This document shows positions 16,900 through 24,272 of a DNA stretch of 64,000 nt, one piece after another; the first letter of the stretch is position 1, and each line of letters starts with the position of its first letter. The notes beneath the pieces were generated by a model. That model did no database searches and had not been told where the DNA came from. It was given only the letters and a program-made list of their open reading frames with translations. Source of the DNA: Jiella endophytica (GTDB taxonomy: Bacteria; Pseudomonadota; Alphaproteobacteria; Rhizobiales; Rhizobiaceae); assembly GCF_004519335.1 (NCBI RefSeq), contig NZ_SOZD01000003.1, positions 124,001 to 188,000 of the forward strand, read 5' to 3'. The translations under genes and the position numbers were made by a program.

Positions 16900-17486
16900 C
16901 TACGGAAGGCACGGGAACGTGGTCTGGTGATTTCGTCGCCAACCGGCGGGGCGGATCCTGCGGTCTTGCGGCCGGCGCCGGGGAGCGCCTTCGGGCCGCA
17001 CACCCATGAAGATTGCAACAGTATAAATCGTCTCAGAAATGGTTATAGGCGCAATGCCACAAGCAAAACCCACCTGACGACGCCCTCTCGGGCGAGGAGC
17101 GCAGGCGGGTCAGACGATATCCATGTCAGGCGAAAAGCATTTCCGGAGGCGGCGAAAAGTCGAGCCTGTTCAACGGCTCCCGCGGCTCGTAGGCCGCCTC
17201 CCGAAATCCGACAGTCCGTTGCCGCTGGACAAGGCCCCGTGCGTCAAGCCTTGGCGTCTAAGCGGCGACCTGCTGAGGTGGCTCCAATTCAACCTCCCGG
17301 CTTGGTGGATGCGACAAAACGAAGACTACGCCCATCAGCGAAAACGTCAAGCATCAATCGTCATTTACTTGGAATTTGACTATACGTGCGACAGACGGTG
17401 CCGGCGTCGAATGACGGGGGGCCATGCGGCGAACGGCTCGCGCGCGGCGTCTCGGAGGCGCCCGTCGCTGGCGAGCCCCGGCCGCG
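16900..17486. other. 587-bp gene-poor region with lower-GC segments
   Basis: Lies between the 3' ends of the NYN and asparaginase genes. By hand count 17341-17400 has 25 G/C of 60, well below the flanking genes. No protein is convincing. It holds the nested hairpin at 17145-17201. It could be an ncRNA locus or the remnant of an inserted element. Confidence 0.55.
17145..17201. ncRNA. Nested perfect hairpin, candidate structured RNA
   Basis: GGAGGCGGC (17145-17153) pairs with GCCGCCTCC (17193-17201), and CGAGCC (17161-17166) pairs with GGCTCG (17184-17189) inside it. The stems are separated by a GAAAAGT/TAG internal loop and capped by a 17-nt loop. No T-run follows, so it does not look like a simple terminator. 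Strand is unknown. Confidence 0.35.
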
Positions 17487-18494
17487 TCACAGATCCGGCA
17501 GCACCGCCCGCACCTCGCCGGTCAGCGTGCCGCGCTTGTTTTGGAGCGGCGCCGTGGCCATCGCCGAAAACACGCCCGAGAGCTCGGCATCGGCGGTTTC
17601 GAGCGCCTTTGCCAGCACCGCCGCGGCGAGCGCCTCGCTCGCCCGCTTCGCCCCGTCGTCGATCTTCAGCGCGAAGCCGAGGCCGAGCTCCGGCAGTGCG
17701 CCGCAGAAGACGCCCTCGGCGCCGGTCTTGACGAAGACCCTGCCAGGCGCCGCCTGCATCATCGTCATGCAGGCCCGGCCGGTGCCGGACATTTCGAAGG
17801 GCTCGGCCATGCAGGCGCGCATCAGCGCCTGGCCGGCCTCGGCCCGCTGCGGCTCGATGCCACGGCCGGAGACGATTTTGGCGAAAGCGCCGGCGAGATC
17901 GCGCAGCGGCGTCGCATAGGTCGGGATGGAGCAGCCGTCGGTGCCGCAGACATCGACATTGAGGCTGTGGCCGGTGAGATCCTCGAGCACCGCCTTGACA
18001 CGGATCTGCGCCGGATGGTTCGGCCCGACATAGCCGGCCGCCGTTTCGCCGCGGTGGACGGTGGTGAGCAGAAAGCCGGCATGCTTGCCGGAGCAGTTGT
18101 TGTGAAGCTGGCAGGGGGTTTCGCCGCGCCGCGCCATGTCGCGGGAGATTTCCGGCTCGCCCGGCCATTCCGGGCCGCATTCGAGCGCCGTCTCGTCGAG
18201 ACCGGCCTTCGCCAGCATCGCCGCGGCGCGGCGCAGATGCTCCGGCTCGCCGGAATGGGAGGCACAGGCGAGCGACAGGTCCTTGTCGGTCAGCCCGAAG
18301 CGCGCCGCAGCGCCCGTTTCGATCAGCGGGATCGCCTGCAGCAGCTTGACCGCCGAGCGCGGAAACACCGGGCGGTCGAGATCGCCGACCCCGGCGACCA
18401 GCCGGCCCTCGCCGTCGACGAGGGCAAAGGCGCCGCGGTGGCAGCTCTCGACGAGTTCACCACGCGTGACTTCCACGAGAACGGGGTTTTGCAT
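17487..18494 (-). CDS. Rhizobium etli-type asparaginase (AnsA family)
   Basis: 335 residues of the rhizobial asparaginase family, unrelated to E. coli AnsA/AnsB and beta-lactamase-like in fold. Landmarks: VFPRSAVKLLQAIPL with the Ser-x2-Lys motif, CASHSGEPEH, CQLHNNCSGKHAGFL with the Ser-x-Lys pair and nearby zinc-ligand Cys, VDVCGTDGCSIPTY, and MSGTGRACMTMM. Hydrolyses L-asparagine to aspartate and ammonia. The ATG at 18494 is chosen over an in-frame start 16 codons upstream because the conserved protein begins at MQNPVLVEVTRG. It is divergent from the DUF3750 gene. Confidence 0.9.
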   Translation of the reverse strand: MQNPVLVEVTRGELVESCHRGAFALVDGEGRLVAGVGDLDRPVFPRSAVKLLQAIPLIETGAAARFGLTDKDLSLACASHSGEPEHLRRAAAMLAKAGLDETALECGPEWPGEPEISRDMARRGETPCQLHNNCSGKHAGFLLTTVHRGETAAGYVGPNHPAQIRVKAVLEDLTGHSLNVDVCGTDGCSIPTYATPLRDLAGAFAKIVSGRGIEPQRAEAGQALMRACMAEPFEMSGTGRACMTMMQAAPGRVFVKTGAEGVFCGALPELGLGFALKIDDGAKRASEALAAAVLAKALETADAELSGVFSAMATAPLQNKRGTLTGEVRAVLPDL

Positions 18495-18589
18495 AATTTC
18501 GACCTGACAGACGGTTGATGCTGAAACAGCGAGATAGGGCACGGGGCTGCGGCTGGCACCGCCCGCCTCGATGGACTGCCAGAGGGACG

Positions 18590-19336
18590 ATGCGCATTTT
18601 CAAATTTCTCGCAATCGGCTTCGTCGCGATCTTCCTGATGCCGGCGGCCGCCTCGGCGGCGCTGTGGTATCTCGGCGACCACGCCACCTCCTGGCGGACC
18701 GCCGACTGGTCGTCCTCCGGCGTGCTGGCGCCGGCGCCAAGCGTGCCGCAGGCCTTCGTCGCGATCCTGTCGGCCCGCACCGGCGGGCTGAAGGGTGCGG
18801 TGTCGGAACATTCCTGGATCGTCGTCAAGGAAAAGGGCGCCAGCGCCTACGAGCGCTGGGACAAGGTCGGCTGGGGAACGCCGGTGCGGCGCAACGAATT
18901 TCCGCCCGACGGGCGATGGTATTCGAACACGCCGCATTTCGTCTTCTCGGCCGAGGGGGACGCCGCCGAGCGGCTGATCCCGAAGCTTCGCGCGGCGATC
19001 GCGGCCTATCCCTTTTCCCGTCGCGGCGGCTATCACATCTTCCCCGGGCCGAACTCCAACTCCTTCGTCGCCTTCGTCATGCGGCAGGTGCCGGAGATCG
19101 ACGTCGCTCTGCCGCCGGTCTCGGTCGGCCGCGACTATCCGACCGACGGGCGGCTCGCCTTTCTCGATCCGGACGGGCGCGATGCGCATCTGTCGCTGTT
19201 CGGCTATGCCGGGATTTCCGCCGGCTGGAAGAGCGGCTTCGAGTTCAACCTCCTCGGCCTCGTCGTCGGGCTCGACGTCAGGCGGATCGGCATCAAGGTG
19301 CCGGCCTTCGGGACCTTCGCGCTGCTGGATGGCTGA
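18590..19336 (+). CDS. DUF3750 family exported protein
   Basis: 248 residues. MRIFKFLAIGFVAIFLMPAA begins an N-terminal signal or anchor helix. The body carries VPQAFVAILSARTGGLKGAV, SEHSWIVVKEKGASAYERWD, IFPGPNSNSFVAFVMRQVPE and FEFNLLGLVVGLDV, matching the DUF3750 family. The conserved HSWIV His and GPNSNSF resemble a papain/NlpC-like arrangement, but that is only a suggestion. The start at 18590 directly precedes the signal peptide and follows an AGAGGGA ribosome binding site. Function unknown. Confidence 0.8.
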   Translation: MRIFKFLAIGFVAIFLMPAAASAALWYLGDHATSWRTADWSSSGVLAPAPSVPQAFVAILSARTGGLKGAVSEHSWIVVKEKGASAYERWDKVGWGTPVRRNEFPPDGRWYSNTPHFVFSAEGDAAERLIPKLRAAIAAYPFSRRGGYHIFPGPNSNSFVAFVMRQVPEIDVALPPVSVGRDYPTDGRLAFLDPDGRDAHLSLFGYAGISAGWKSGFEFNLLGLVVGLDVRRIGIKVPAFGTFALLDG

Positions 19337-19369
19337 GCCGGCGACTGGCGTGGCGGGCGGTGTGGGCGG

Positions 19370-19672
19370 TCAGCAGCCGATCTGCGCGCGGATGGCATCG
19401 ACCTCGCGTTTGGAATGGCAGACGTTCTCGCAGGGGATGCCGTCGTGGTCGCCATCGGCTCGGGTATAGCCGCCGCACCACAGCCACACCGCCTCCTCGC
19501 AGCTCGACACGGACTTGCAAGTCCGGCGCTGGGCAAGCAGCAGATCGAGCGTCCGGGACGGGTGGGGCAGAGTGCCGGCGTCGTCATTCGAGGGAGCCGG
19601 GAGCGCCGGGGCGGGGCCGAGGAAAAACGAGACGGCAAAGACGGCGAAGAGAGCGGGGGCGGTGCGAAACAT
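19370..19672 (-). CDS. Secreted excalibur-domain calcium-binding protein
   Basis: 100 residues with a signal peptide (MFRTAPALFAVFAVSFFLGP, cleavage near ALPA). The C-terminal excalibur domain reads TCKSVSSCEEAVWLWCGGY and ADGDHDGIPCENVC: an EF-hand-like DxDxDG loop followed by the family's CENVC. Such domains bind calcium and are often attached to extracellular nucleases. A thermonuclease gene lies 1.3 kb away, although the two are not in one operon. The gene converges on DUF3750. Confidence 0.85.
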   Translation of the reverse strand: MFRTAPALFAVFAVSFFLGPAPALPAPSNDDAGTLPHPSRTLDLLLAQRRTCKSVSSCEEAVWLWCGGYTRADGDHDGIPCENVCHSKREVDAIRAQIGC

Positions 19673-19754
19673 CGCCCGCCCCTACACGCAGTGGGAGCAA
19701 ACTCCAAACGCCTTCACCACCTGAAATAGGCAGCCGGCTTTCAATCTCGCGTCG

Positions 19755-19934
19755 TCAGCGGCGCCTGCAGCCGCGCTCGGCGCCATCGCGGCCGTCGAGC
19801 AGGCCGATGTCGCGCAACAGGCTCGGCGGCGTCGAGCCAGGCGACAGGACGATGCGCTTCTTGCGGTGGCGGGCGGAAACCATCCTTTCGACGGCGCGCA
19901 GCATCGCGCGCCCGGCCAGGCTGAGCCAGGTCAT
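19755..19934 (-). CDS. DUF1127 (YjiS-like) small protein
   Basis: 59 residues from the ATG at 19934, starting MTWLSLAGRAMLRAVERMVS and containing the family end TPPSLLRDIGLLDG. Short, Arg-rich DUF1127 proteins in alphaproteobacteria influence phosphate/carbon metabolism and sRNA-mediated regulation through RNA contacts. It is divergent from a LysR gene, a recurring pairing, with a palindromic site between them. An AGGAGGTTTC-like leader gives a good ribosome binding site (GGGAGGTTTC before ATG). Confidence 0.8.
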   Translation of the reverse strand: MTWLSLAGRAMLRAVERMVSARHRKKRIVLSPGSTPPSLLRDIGLLDGRDGAERGCRRR

Positions 19935-20039
19935 GAAACCTCCCAGGCGCAGCGCCCGCAGGCGCCGCTATCGAGTTCATTCGGAAGCTCTTTTCTGCGC
20001 CGTGAAGGGCTTGCACACCAACCAAAGCTCGATCAGCAT

Positions 20040-20058
20040 GCATAAGGTCAGCTTATGC
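20040..20058. promoter_or_regulatory. LysR-type operator palindrome
   Basis: GCATAAG-N5-CTTATGC is a perfect 7-bp inverted repeat containing the T-N11-A core (T at 20043, A at 20055) typical of LysR-type sites. It lies 10 bp before the LysR ATG and about 105 bp upstream of the divergent DUF1127 ATG, placed for autoregulation and activation of DUF1127. Confidence 0.7.
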
Positions 20059-20068
20059 CGGAGGACGG

Positions 20069-20980
20069 ATGCGCCATCGCGACCTGCCGCCGCTCGCCGC
20101 GATCCGCGTCTTCGAGGCGGCGGCGCGCCATGCGAGCTTCACCCGCGCCGCCGAGGAGCTCGGCATGACCCAGGCGGCGGTCAGCTATCAGATCAAGCTT
20201 CTCGAGGAGCGGCTCGGGGCGCCCTTGTTCCTGCGCCGGCCCCGCACGGTTGAACTGACCCCCACCGGCCGGCAGCTGGCGCCGGCGACGAGCGAGGCGC
20301 TGGACCTTCTCGCCTCGGCCTTCGCGGCGGCCCGCAAGGATGCCGGCAGCGTGCTGACGGTCAGCGTGCTGCCGACCTTTGCGGCCCACTGGCTGGCGCC
20401 GCGCATGGGCCGGTTCCAGATGAAGCATCCGGAGATCGCCGTGCGCATCACCGCCACCCGCGCGGTCGTCGACTTCCGCCGCGAGGATGCCGACGTCGCG
20501 ATCCGCAGCGGCCTCGGCGAATGGGAGGGACTGACCGTCCATCCGCTGTTTCCGGTCGCTTTCGCGCCGATGCTGAGCCCGAAGCTTCTCGAACGGCACG
20601 GCCCGTTGACGAGCCCCGCGGACCTTCTCGACATGCTGCTGATCGATCCGGGCGATCGCTGGTGGTGCCTCTGGTTCGCGGCGATGGGTATCGAGGGCTT
20701 CGAGCCCGCCGGCCATCCGGACGCGCGGATGGGCGATCAGCATCTCGAGGCGCGGGCGGCGATGGGCGGGCATGGCGTCGCCATTCTCACCCCCGGCTTC
20801 TATCGCCAGGAAGTCGAGATCGGCCTCTTGGCGCAGCCCTTTCCGGCGATCTCGGAGACCGGCCAGAACTATTTCCTCGTCTATCCCGCGGCGCGCCGCA
20901 ACGTGCCGAAGGTCCGGGCCTTTCGCGACTGGCTGCTCGACGAGCTGGAGGCGGACGAGCAGACGAGGGATAAGGCTTGA
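20069..20980 (+). CDS. LysR-family transcriptional regulator (GcvA-like)
   Basis: 303 residues. The winged-helix N-terminus reads LPPLAAIRVFEAAARHASFT, RAAEELGMTQAAVSYQIKLL and PLFLRRPRTVELTPTGRQLA, which is GcvA-type. The effector domain follows (VLTVSVLPTFAAHWLAPRMG, DVAIRSGLGEW, MGGHGVAILTP). It is divergent from DUF1127 with a perfect palindrome in its own leader. The probable target is the DUF1127 gene; the inducer is unknown. Confidence 0.9.
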   Translation: MRHRDLPPLAAIRVFEAAARHASFTRAAEELGMTQAAVSYQIKLLEERLGAPLFLRRPRTVELTPTGRQLAPATSEALDLLASAFAAARKDAGSVLTVSVLPTFAAHWLAPRMGRFQMKHPEIAVRITATRAVVDFRREDADVAIRSGLGEWEGLTVHPLFPVAFAPMLSPKLLERHGPLTSPADLLDMLLIDPGDRWWCLWFAAMGIEGFEPAGHPDARMGDQHLEARAAMGGHGVAILTPGFYRQEVEIGLLAQPFPAISETGQNYFLVYPAARRNVPKVRAFRDWLLDELEADEQTRDKA

Positions 20981-20987
20981 CGGTTTT

Positions 20988-21599
20988 TCAGAGGCACCAG
21001 GGATTGCCGCTGTTCGGCCAGCGCTGCGCCAGCCCCTCGTCGAGGAGAACCGCGCCGGCATCGCGCCCGTCGGCCACGGTCACGGAGACGATGGTACGGC
21101 CATAGTGGCCGGTTCCCTGACGCCTCAGCGAATAGCCGGCCGACATCAGGCTACGCAGCCGGTCCCGGGCCTGCCGGCCGACCCTCTGCTCACGGGAGCA
21201 AGCCGGACTGGAAATCTCCGGTGTGTCGATATCGGCCATGCGCCACTTCTCGCCGTCGAGCCAGCCCGTGTCGCCGTCGACGATGCAGGTCACGCGGCGG
21301 GCCGCGCGGTTCGGGCCCGAGCAGATCCCGATCGGGCCGCGATGCTCCGGCACGGCGGCGCGGGCCGGCGACAGCCGGACGAGGTCACCGAGCGCAGGAA
21401 TATCTTGTCGCGAGAGCCAGTCGGCGACAAACGGCGTTGCAAAAGCCAAGGCACAGCTTGCGGCGAGGATGACGCCGAAGCCGCCTCGTGCGGGCCTCTG
21501 GCGCTCGAAGCGGTCCTGCCGCGCCGCGCGAAGCGGCGCCACATCCGCGTTCCAGCCATCGGCGCGGGAGCGCCGGATATTCGAGCGGGCCTGTCTCAT
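20988..21599 (-). CDS. Membrane-anchored thermonuclease (SNase-like)
   Basis: 203 residues. An Arg-rich cytoplasmic start is followed by one hydrophobic segment (GFGVILAASCALAFATPFVA), then an SNase-like domain: CIVDGDTGWLDGEKWRMADI with DTPEI, the conserved acids of the calcium site, and RRQGTGHYGRTIVSVTVADG with LAQRWPNSGNPWC. It is probably an extracytoplasmic calcium-dependent nuclease tethered to the membrane. The start at 21599 (MRQARSN) is preferred over one 9 codons upstream. It converges on the LysR gene, with 7 bp between stops. Confidence 0.85.
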   Translation of the reverse strand: MRQARSNIRRSRADGWNADVAPLRAARQDRFERQRPARGGFGVILAASCALAFATPFVADWLSRQDIPALGDLVRLSPARAAVPEHRGPIGICSGPNRAARRVTCIVDGDTGWLDGEKWRMADIDTPEISSPACSREQRVGRQARDRLRSLMSAGYSLRRQGTGHYGRTIVSVTVADGRDAGAVLLDEGLAQRWPNSGNPWCL

Positions 21600-21735
21600 G
21601 CCGCAACCGTAAGGCGTCAGCGGCAAACGGCCGGTTAAGCGGATCGCTCGAATTTGTATGAGGCCCGGTGGCGGACGAGCCGTAAACGGCCTGCCCGAGG
21701 TTGCGAAGAATATGACAGTCGCAGGACACAGTAAT

Positions 21736-21766
21736 CATGTATAGATGACGGCAGAACCTATACATG
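21736..21766. promoter_or_regulatory. Perfect 9-bp inverted repeat upstream of the VapBC-like pair
   Basis: CATGTATAG (21736-21744) and CTATACATG (21758-21766) are exact reverse complements separated by 13 bp, ending 10 nt before the antitoxin ATG and just before its GGAGAC ribosome binding site. This spacing and position fit an autoregulatory operator bound by the AbrB-like antitoxin. Confidence 0.75.
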
Positions 21767-21776
21767 GAGACAGACC

Positions 21777-22271
21777 ATGTCCAAGGCCGGCAAGCCAGTT
21801 TCATCGCCATCCAAGGCCTCCAAGACGAGGCGCGTGTGGGAGATCGCCGGCTCGCTCAGCGAGCGGACGGGCCGCAGAGCCGAACGCAAGGCGGTGATCG
21901 ACGCCTATGTCGAGGAAGGCGGCAATCCCAACACCGCCTCCACCCAGTATGCCTACTGGAAGCAAGCCTATGACGCGGATCGCGCCGATCGGCCGGAGAT
22001 GCCGGGGACCGTTGCGGCAACACGGCTGACGGTCGGCAAGGACGGCCGCCTCCTCATCCCCGCGCGGATGCGGGACGCGATGCTGCTCGGCGAGGACGAG
22101 GCCGTGAGCGCCGAGGTCGTCGATGGCGAATTGCGCATCCTCTCGGCCAAGGCCGCCGTTCGCCACGTCCAGGCAATGGCAAAACGCCTCGACAAGGGGA
22201 ACGGCTCCGCCGTCGACGAGCTGATCGCCGAGCGGCGCGAAGAGGCGCAGCGCGAGAGCCGGCCGAAATGA
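21777..22271 (+). CDS. AbrB/SpoVT-like antitoxin with N-terminal extension
   Basis: 164 residues. The swapped-hairpin AbrB DNA-binding domain lies at about 80-125 (TRLTVGKDGRLLIPARMRDA, then VVDGELRIL), not at the N-terminus as in short VapB proteins. The first 70 residues (ERTGRRAERKAVIDAYVEEG, NPNTASTQYAYWKQAYD) look like a separate helical DNA-binding segment. The C-terminal helix (AVDELIAERREEAQRE) should wrap the toxin. The stop overlaps the PIN toxin start by 4 nt. An inverted repeat precedes it. Confidence 0.82.
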   Translation: MSKAGKPVSSPSKASKTRRVWEIAGSLSERTGRRAERKAVIDAYVEEGGNPNTASTQYAYWKQAYDADRADRPEMPGTVAATRLTVGKDGRLLIPARMRDAMLLGEDEAVSAEVVDGELRILSAKAAVRHVQAMAKRLDKGNGSAVDELIAERREEAQRESRPK

Positions 22272-22645
22272 TCGTGCTCGATACCTCTGCGCTTCTTGCC
22301 CTGATCTTCAACGAGCCGGGCTCGAAGACCGTCGAGCAATCGCTTTCGGACGCGCGGCTGTCGGCCGTGAGCCTGTCCGAGGCGATTTCGAAGCTGATCG
22401 ACCGGGGCTTTACTCTCGACCAGGCCCGCGCGACGATCACCAAACTGCCTCTGGCGATCGTCGCCTTCGACACCGAACTGGCTCTCATCGCCGCCTCGTT
22501 TCGTCCAGCGACGAAACGACTGGGCTTCTCCTTCGCCGACCGGGCCTGCCTTGCGCTCGCAAGGCATTCCGGCGCCACCGCCTTAACGGCCGATCGCGCA
22601 TGGGGAGACGTCGATCTCGGCGTCGTGGTGACGATCGTCCGGTAA
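22268..22645 (+). CDS. PIN-domain toxin (VapC-like RNase)
   Basis: 125 residues. Acidic catalytic residues in the expected places: Asp5 in IVLDTSALLALI, Glu in VSLSEAISKLIDRG, Asp in FSFADRACLALARHSGA and ALTADRAWGDV. PIN toxins of VapBC systems cleave initiator tRNA or rRNA. It is translationally coupled to the antitoxin (ATGA) and convergent with the following kinase gene. The length is typical. Confidence 0.9.
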   Translation: MIVLDTSALLALIFNEPGSKTVEQSLSDARLSAVSLSEAISKLIDRGFTLDQARATITKLPLAIVAFDTELALIAASFRPATKRLGFSFADRACLALARHSGATALTADRAWGDVDLGVVVTIVR

Positions 22646-22689
22646 GTGGCCAGGGATCGCGGCGGTCAGATCAAAGACCGACCGCCCCC

Positions 22690-23709
22690 TCACAGCGCGG
22701 CGGTGACGCATATCCGGGCGCCGGGGCCGTTGCCGTGGTCGATCTCGGCATTGAGGCTCTGGGCCATCGCCCGGATCAGCCGCGTCCCGACGCCGGTTCC
22801 CGTCGGCTTCGCCTTCGGATCATAGCCGGGGCCGTCGTCCTCGACGCTGAGGCGGAACATCGGCTTCTCTTCGGCAAGGCGGATGCGCACCTCGCCCGGC
22901 TCCGCGCCGACATAGGCATATTTGCAGGCATTGCCGACGAGTTCGGTGACGATGATGCCGACCGAGACCGCCTTGTCGGTGGGAAGCCGCACGGGATCGG
23001 CCTTGACGGTCACCTTGCGCGGCGAGGTCGGCGTCGACCAGGTCGCCGCCAGCTCCTCGGCGAGGGGCTGCAGATATTCGGCCATGTCGATGCTGGCGAT
23101 GTCGTCGGAATTGTAGAGCCTACGGTGGACCTGGGCGATCGCGGCGATCCGCTGCTGGGTGTCCTTCAGCGCCGACTTCGCCTCGTCGCTGGTGACGCCC
23201 GCCGCCTGGAGGTTCACGAAGGCAGAGAGGATCTGCAGGGAATTGGCGACGCGGTGGTTCGCCTCCTTCACCATCGCCGCCAGCCGCTCGTTGGAGGCCC
23301 TGAGCGCCCGCTCCGCCTCTTCCTTGGCGGCGACCAGCGCCCGGCGCTCGAGCGACTGGTGGAAACTCGAGGCGAGGAGATCGAAGAACTCCTCGCCGAC
23401 GGTCTTCACCACATAGTCCGAGGCGCCGGCCTTCAGCGCCGCGATGGCGACCGCGGTCTCGTCGGAGCCGGTGACGAAGACCACCGGCGGCGGCGCGGCC
23501 AGCGCCGCGATGACCGACAGCGCTTCGAGCCCGGTCTTGCCTGGCATGTAGTGATCGATGGCAACGAGATCGAAGTGGCTTTCGACGAGACGGCTGACGC
23601 CGCTGTCGGCGTCGCCGGCCGTCTCGACGTCGAAGCCCCGCCGGCGCAGCGCCCGGCTGGTCAGCACTCTCAGCGCCTCGTCGTCGTCGATGTAGAGAAC
23701 ACGCGGCAT
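22690..23709 (-). CDS. Response regulator-histidine kinase hybrid (HisKA_2/HWE-like)
   Basis: 339 residues. Receiver domain 1-120 with phosphoacceptor Asp52 (VAIDHYMPGKTG) and conserved Lys in DYVVKTV. Kinase 140-339 with His153 in KEANHRVANSLQIL, the HisKA_2 family phosphosite, and an HATPase with IIVTELVGNACKYAYVGAEP, VEDDGPGYDP and GTGVGTRLIRAM. The ATG at 23709 (MPRVLYIDDD) is preferred over a start 25 codons upstream. Such soluble kinases serve general stress, light or redox responses. It is the third gene of a signalling trio. Confidence 0.9.
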   Translation of the reverse strand: MPRVLYIDDDEALRVLTSRALRRRGFDVETAGDADSGVSRLVESHFDLVAIDHYMPGKTGLEALSVIAALAAPPPVVFVTGSDETAVAIAALKAGASDYVVKTVGEEFFDLLASSFHQSLERRALVAAKEEAERALRASNERLAAMVKEANHRVANSLQILSAFVNLQAAGVTSDEAKSALKDTQQRIAAIAQVHRRLYNSDDIASIDMAEYLQPLAEELAATWSTPTSPRKVTVKADPVRLPTDKAVSVGIIVTELVGNACKYAYVGAEPGEVRIRLAEEKPMFRLSVEDDGPGYDPKAKPTGTGVGTRLIRAMAQSLNAEIDHGNGPGARICVTAAL

Positions 23710-23825
23710 CGGCCCCGATTTCAAACTGGCGGAAGCGCCCGGCCGTCGCGGTGTCGCGACAGCGGCGCTCTCGGCCTCAAACAATAAGGATTGCGGCAGG
23801 CAGGCTCGGCATCGCGATCACCGCC

Positions 23826-24272
23826 TCAGTCGGCTTCCGGATCGGGCACCTGGATCACCGACAGGAACAGGCCGAGCTGGCGGATCGCCTGGGCGAAGGT
23901 CTCGTAGTTCACCGGCTTGGTGATGTAGACATTGGCGCCGAGATCGTAGCAGCGCTCGATCTCCACCTTGTCGTCGGTGGTGGTGAGGACGACGACCGGC
24001 GTGCGCCTCAGCGGGCTGTCGGGCGCCTTCATCTTCTGCAGGATGTCGATGCCGCTCATGTCCGGCAGGTTGAGATCGAGGAGCACCAGCGCCGGGCCGT
24101 TGCGGGCCGGCCCGTCCGGCGCGTCGAACAGATATTTCAGCGCCGCCGTCCCTTCCAGGAAGTGGCGGATGGCATTGTTGACGCCGGCCCTGCGGATGTT
24201 CTTCTCGATCAGCCGCGCATGGCCCTCGTCATCCTCGATCATCACGATATTGACGGTCTGGTGTGCGCTCAC
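23826..24272 (-). CDS. Single-domain response regulator (Rcp-like)
   Basis: 148 residues, receiver only: acidic pocket MIEDDEGHARLIEKNIRRAG, phosphoacceptor Asp66 in LVLLDLNLPDMSG, VVLTTTDD and conserved Lys in NVYITKPVNYETF. It resembles the Rcp1-type regulators that pair with CHASE3 or phytochrome-like kinases. The start is GTG at 24272, overlapping the kinase stop by 4 nt, so the two are co-translated. With no output domain it probably shuttles phosphate, perhaps to the downstream hybrid. Confidence 0.92.
   Translation of the reverse strand: MSAHQTVNIVMIEDDEGHARLIEKNIRRAGVNNAIRHFLEGTAALKYLFDAPDGPARNGPALVLLDLNLPDMSGIDILQKMKAPDSPLRRTPVVVLTTTDDKVEIERCYDLGANVYITKPVNYETFAQAIRQLGLFLSVIQVPDPEAD

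Noticed and set aside
16900-17400. Possible small proteins in the gap after the NYN gene
   Set aside because: No consistent codon bias, no ribosome binding site at plausible starts and no recognisable domain; kept only as a candidate RNA.
18571-20253. 560-codon plus-strand frame over DUF3750, excalibur and DUF1127 genes
   Set aside because: Crosses several genes out of frame and is low-complexity; shadow.
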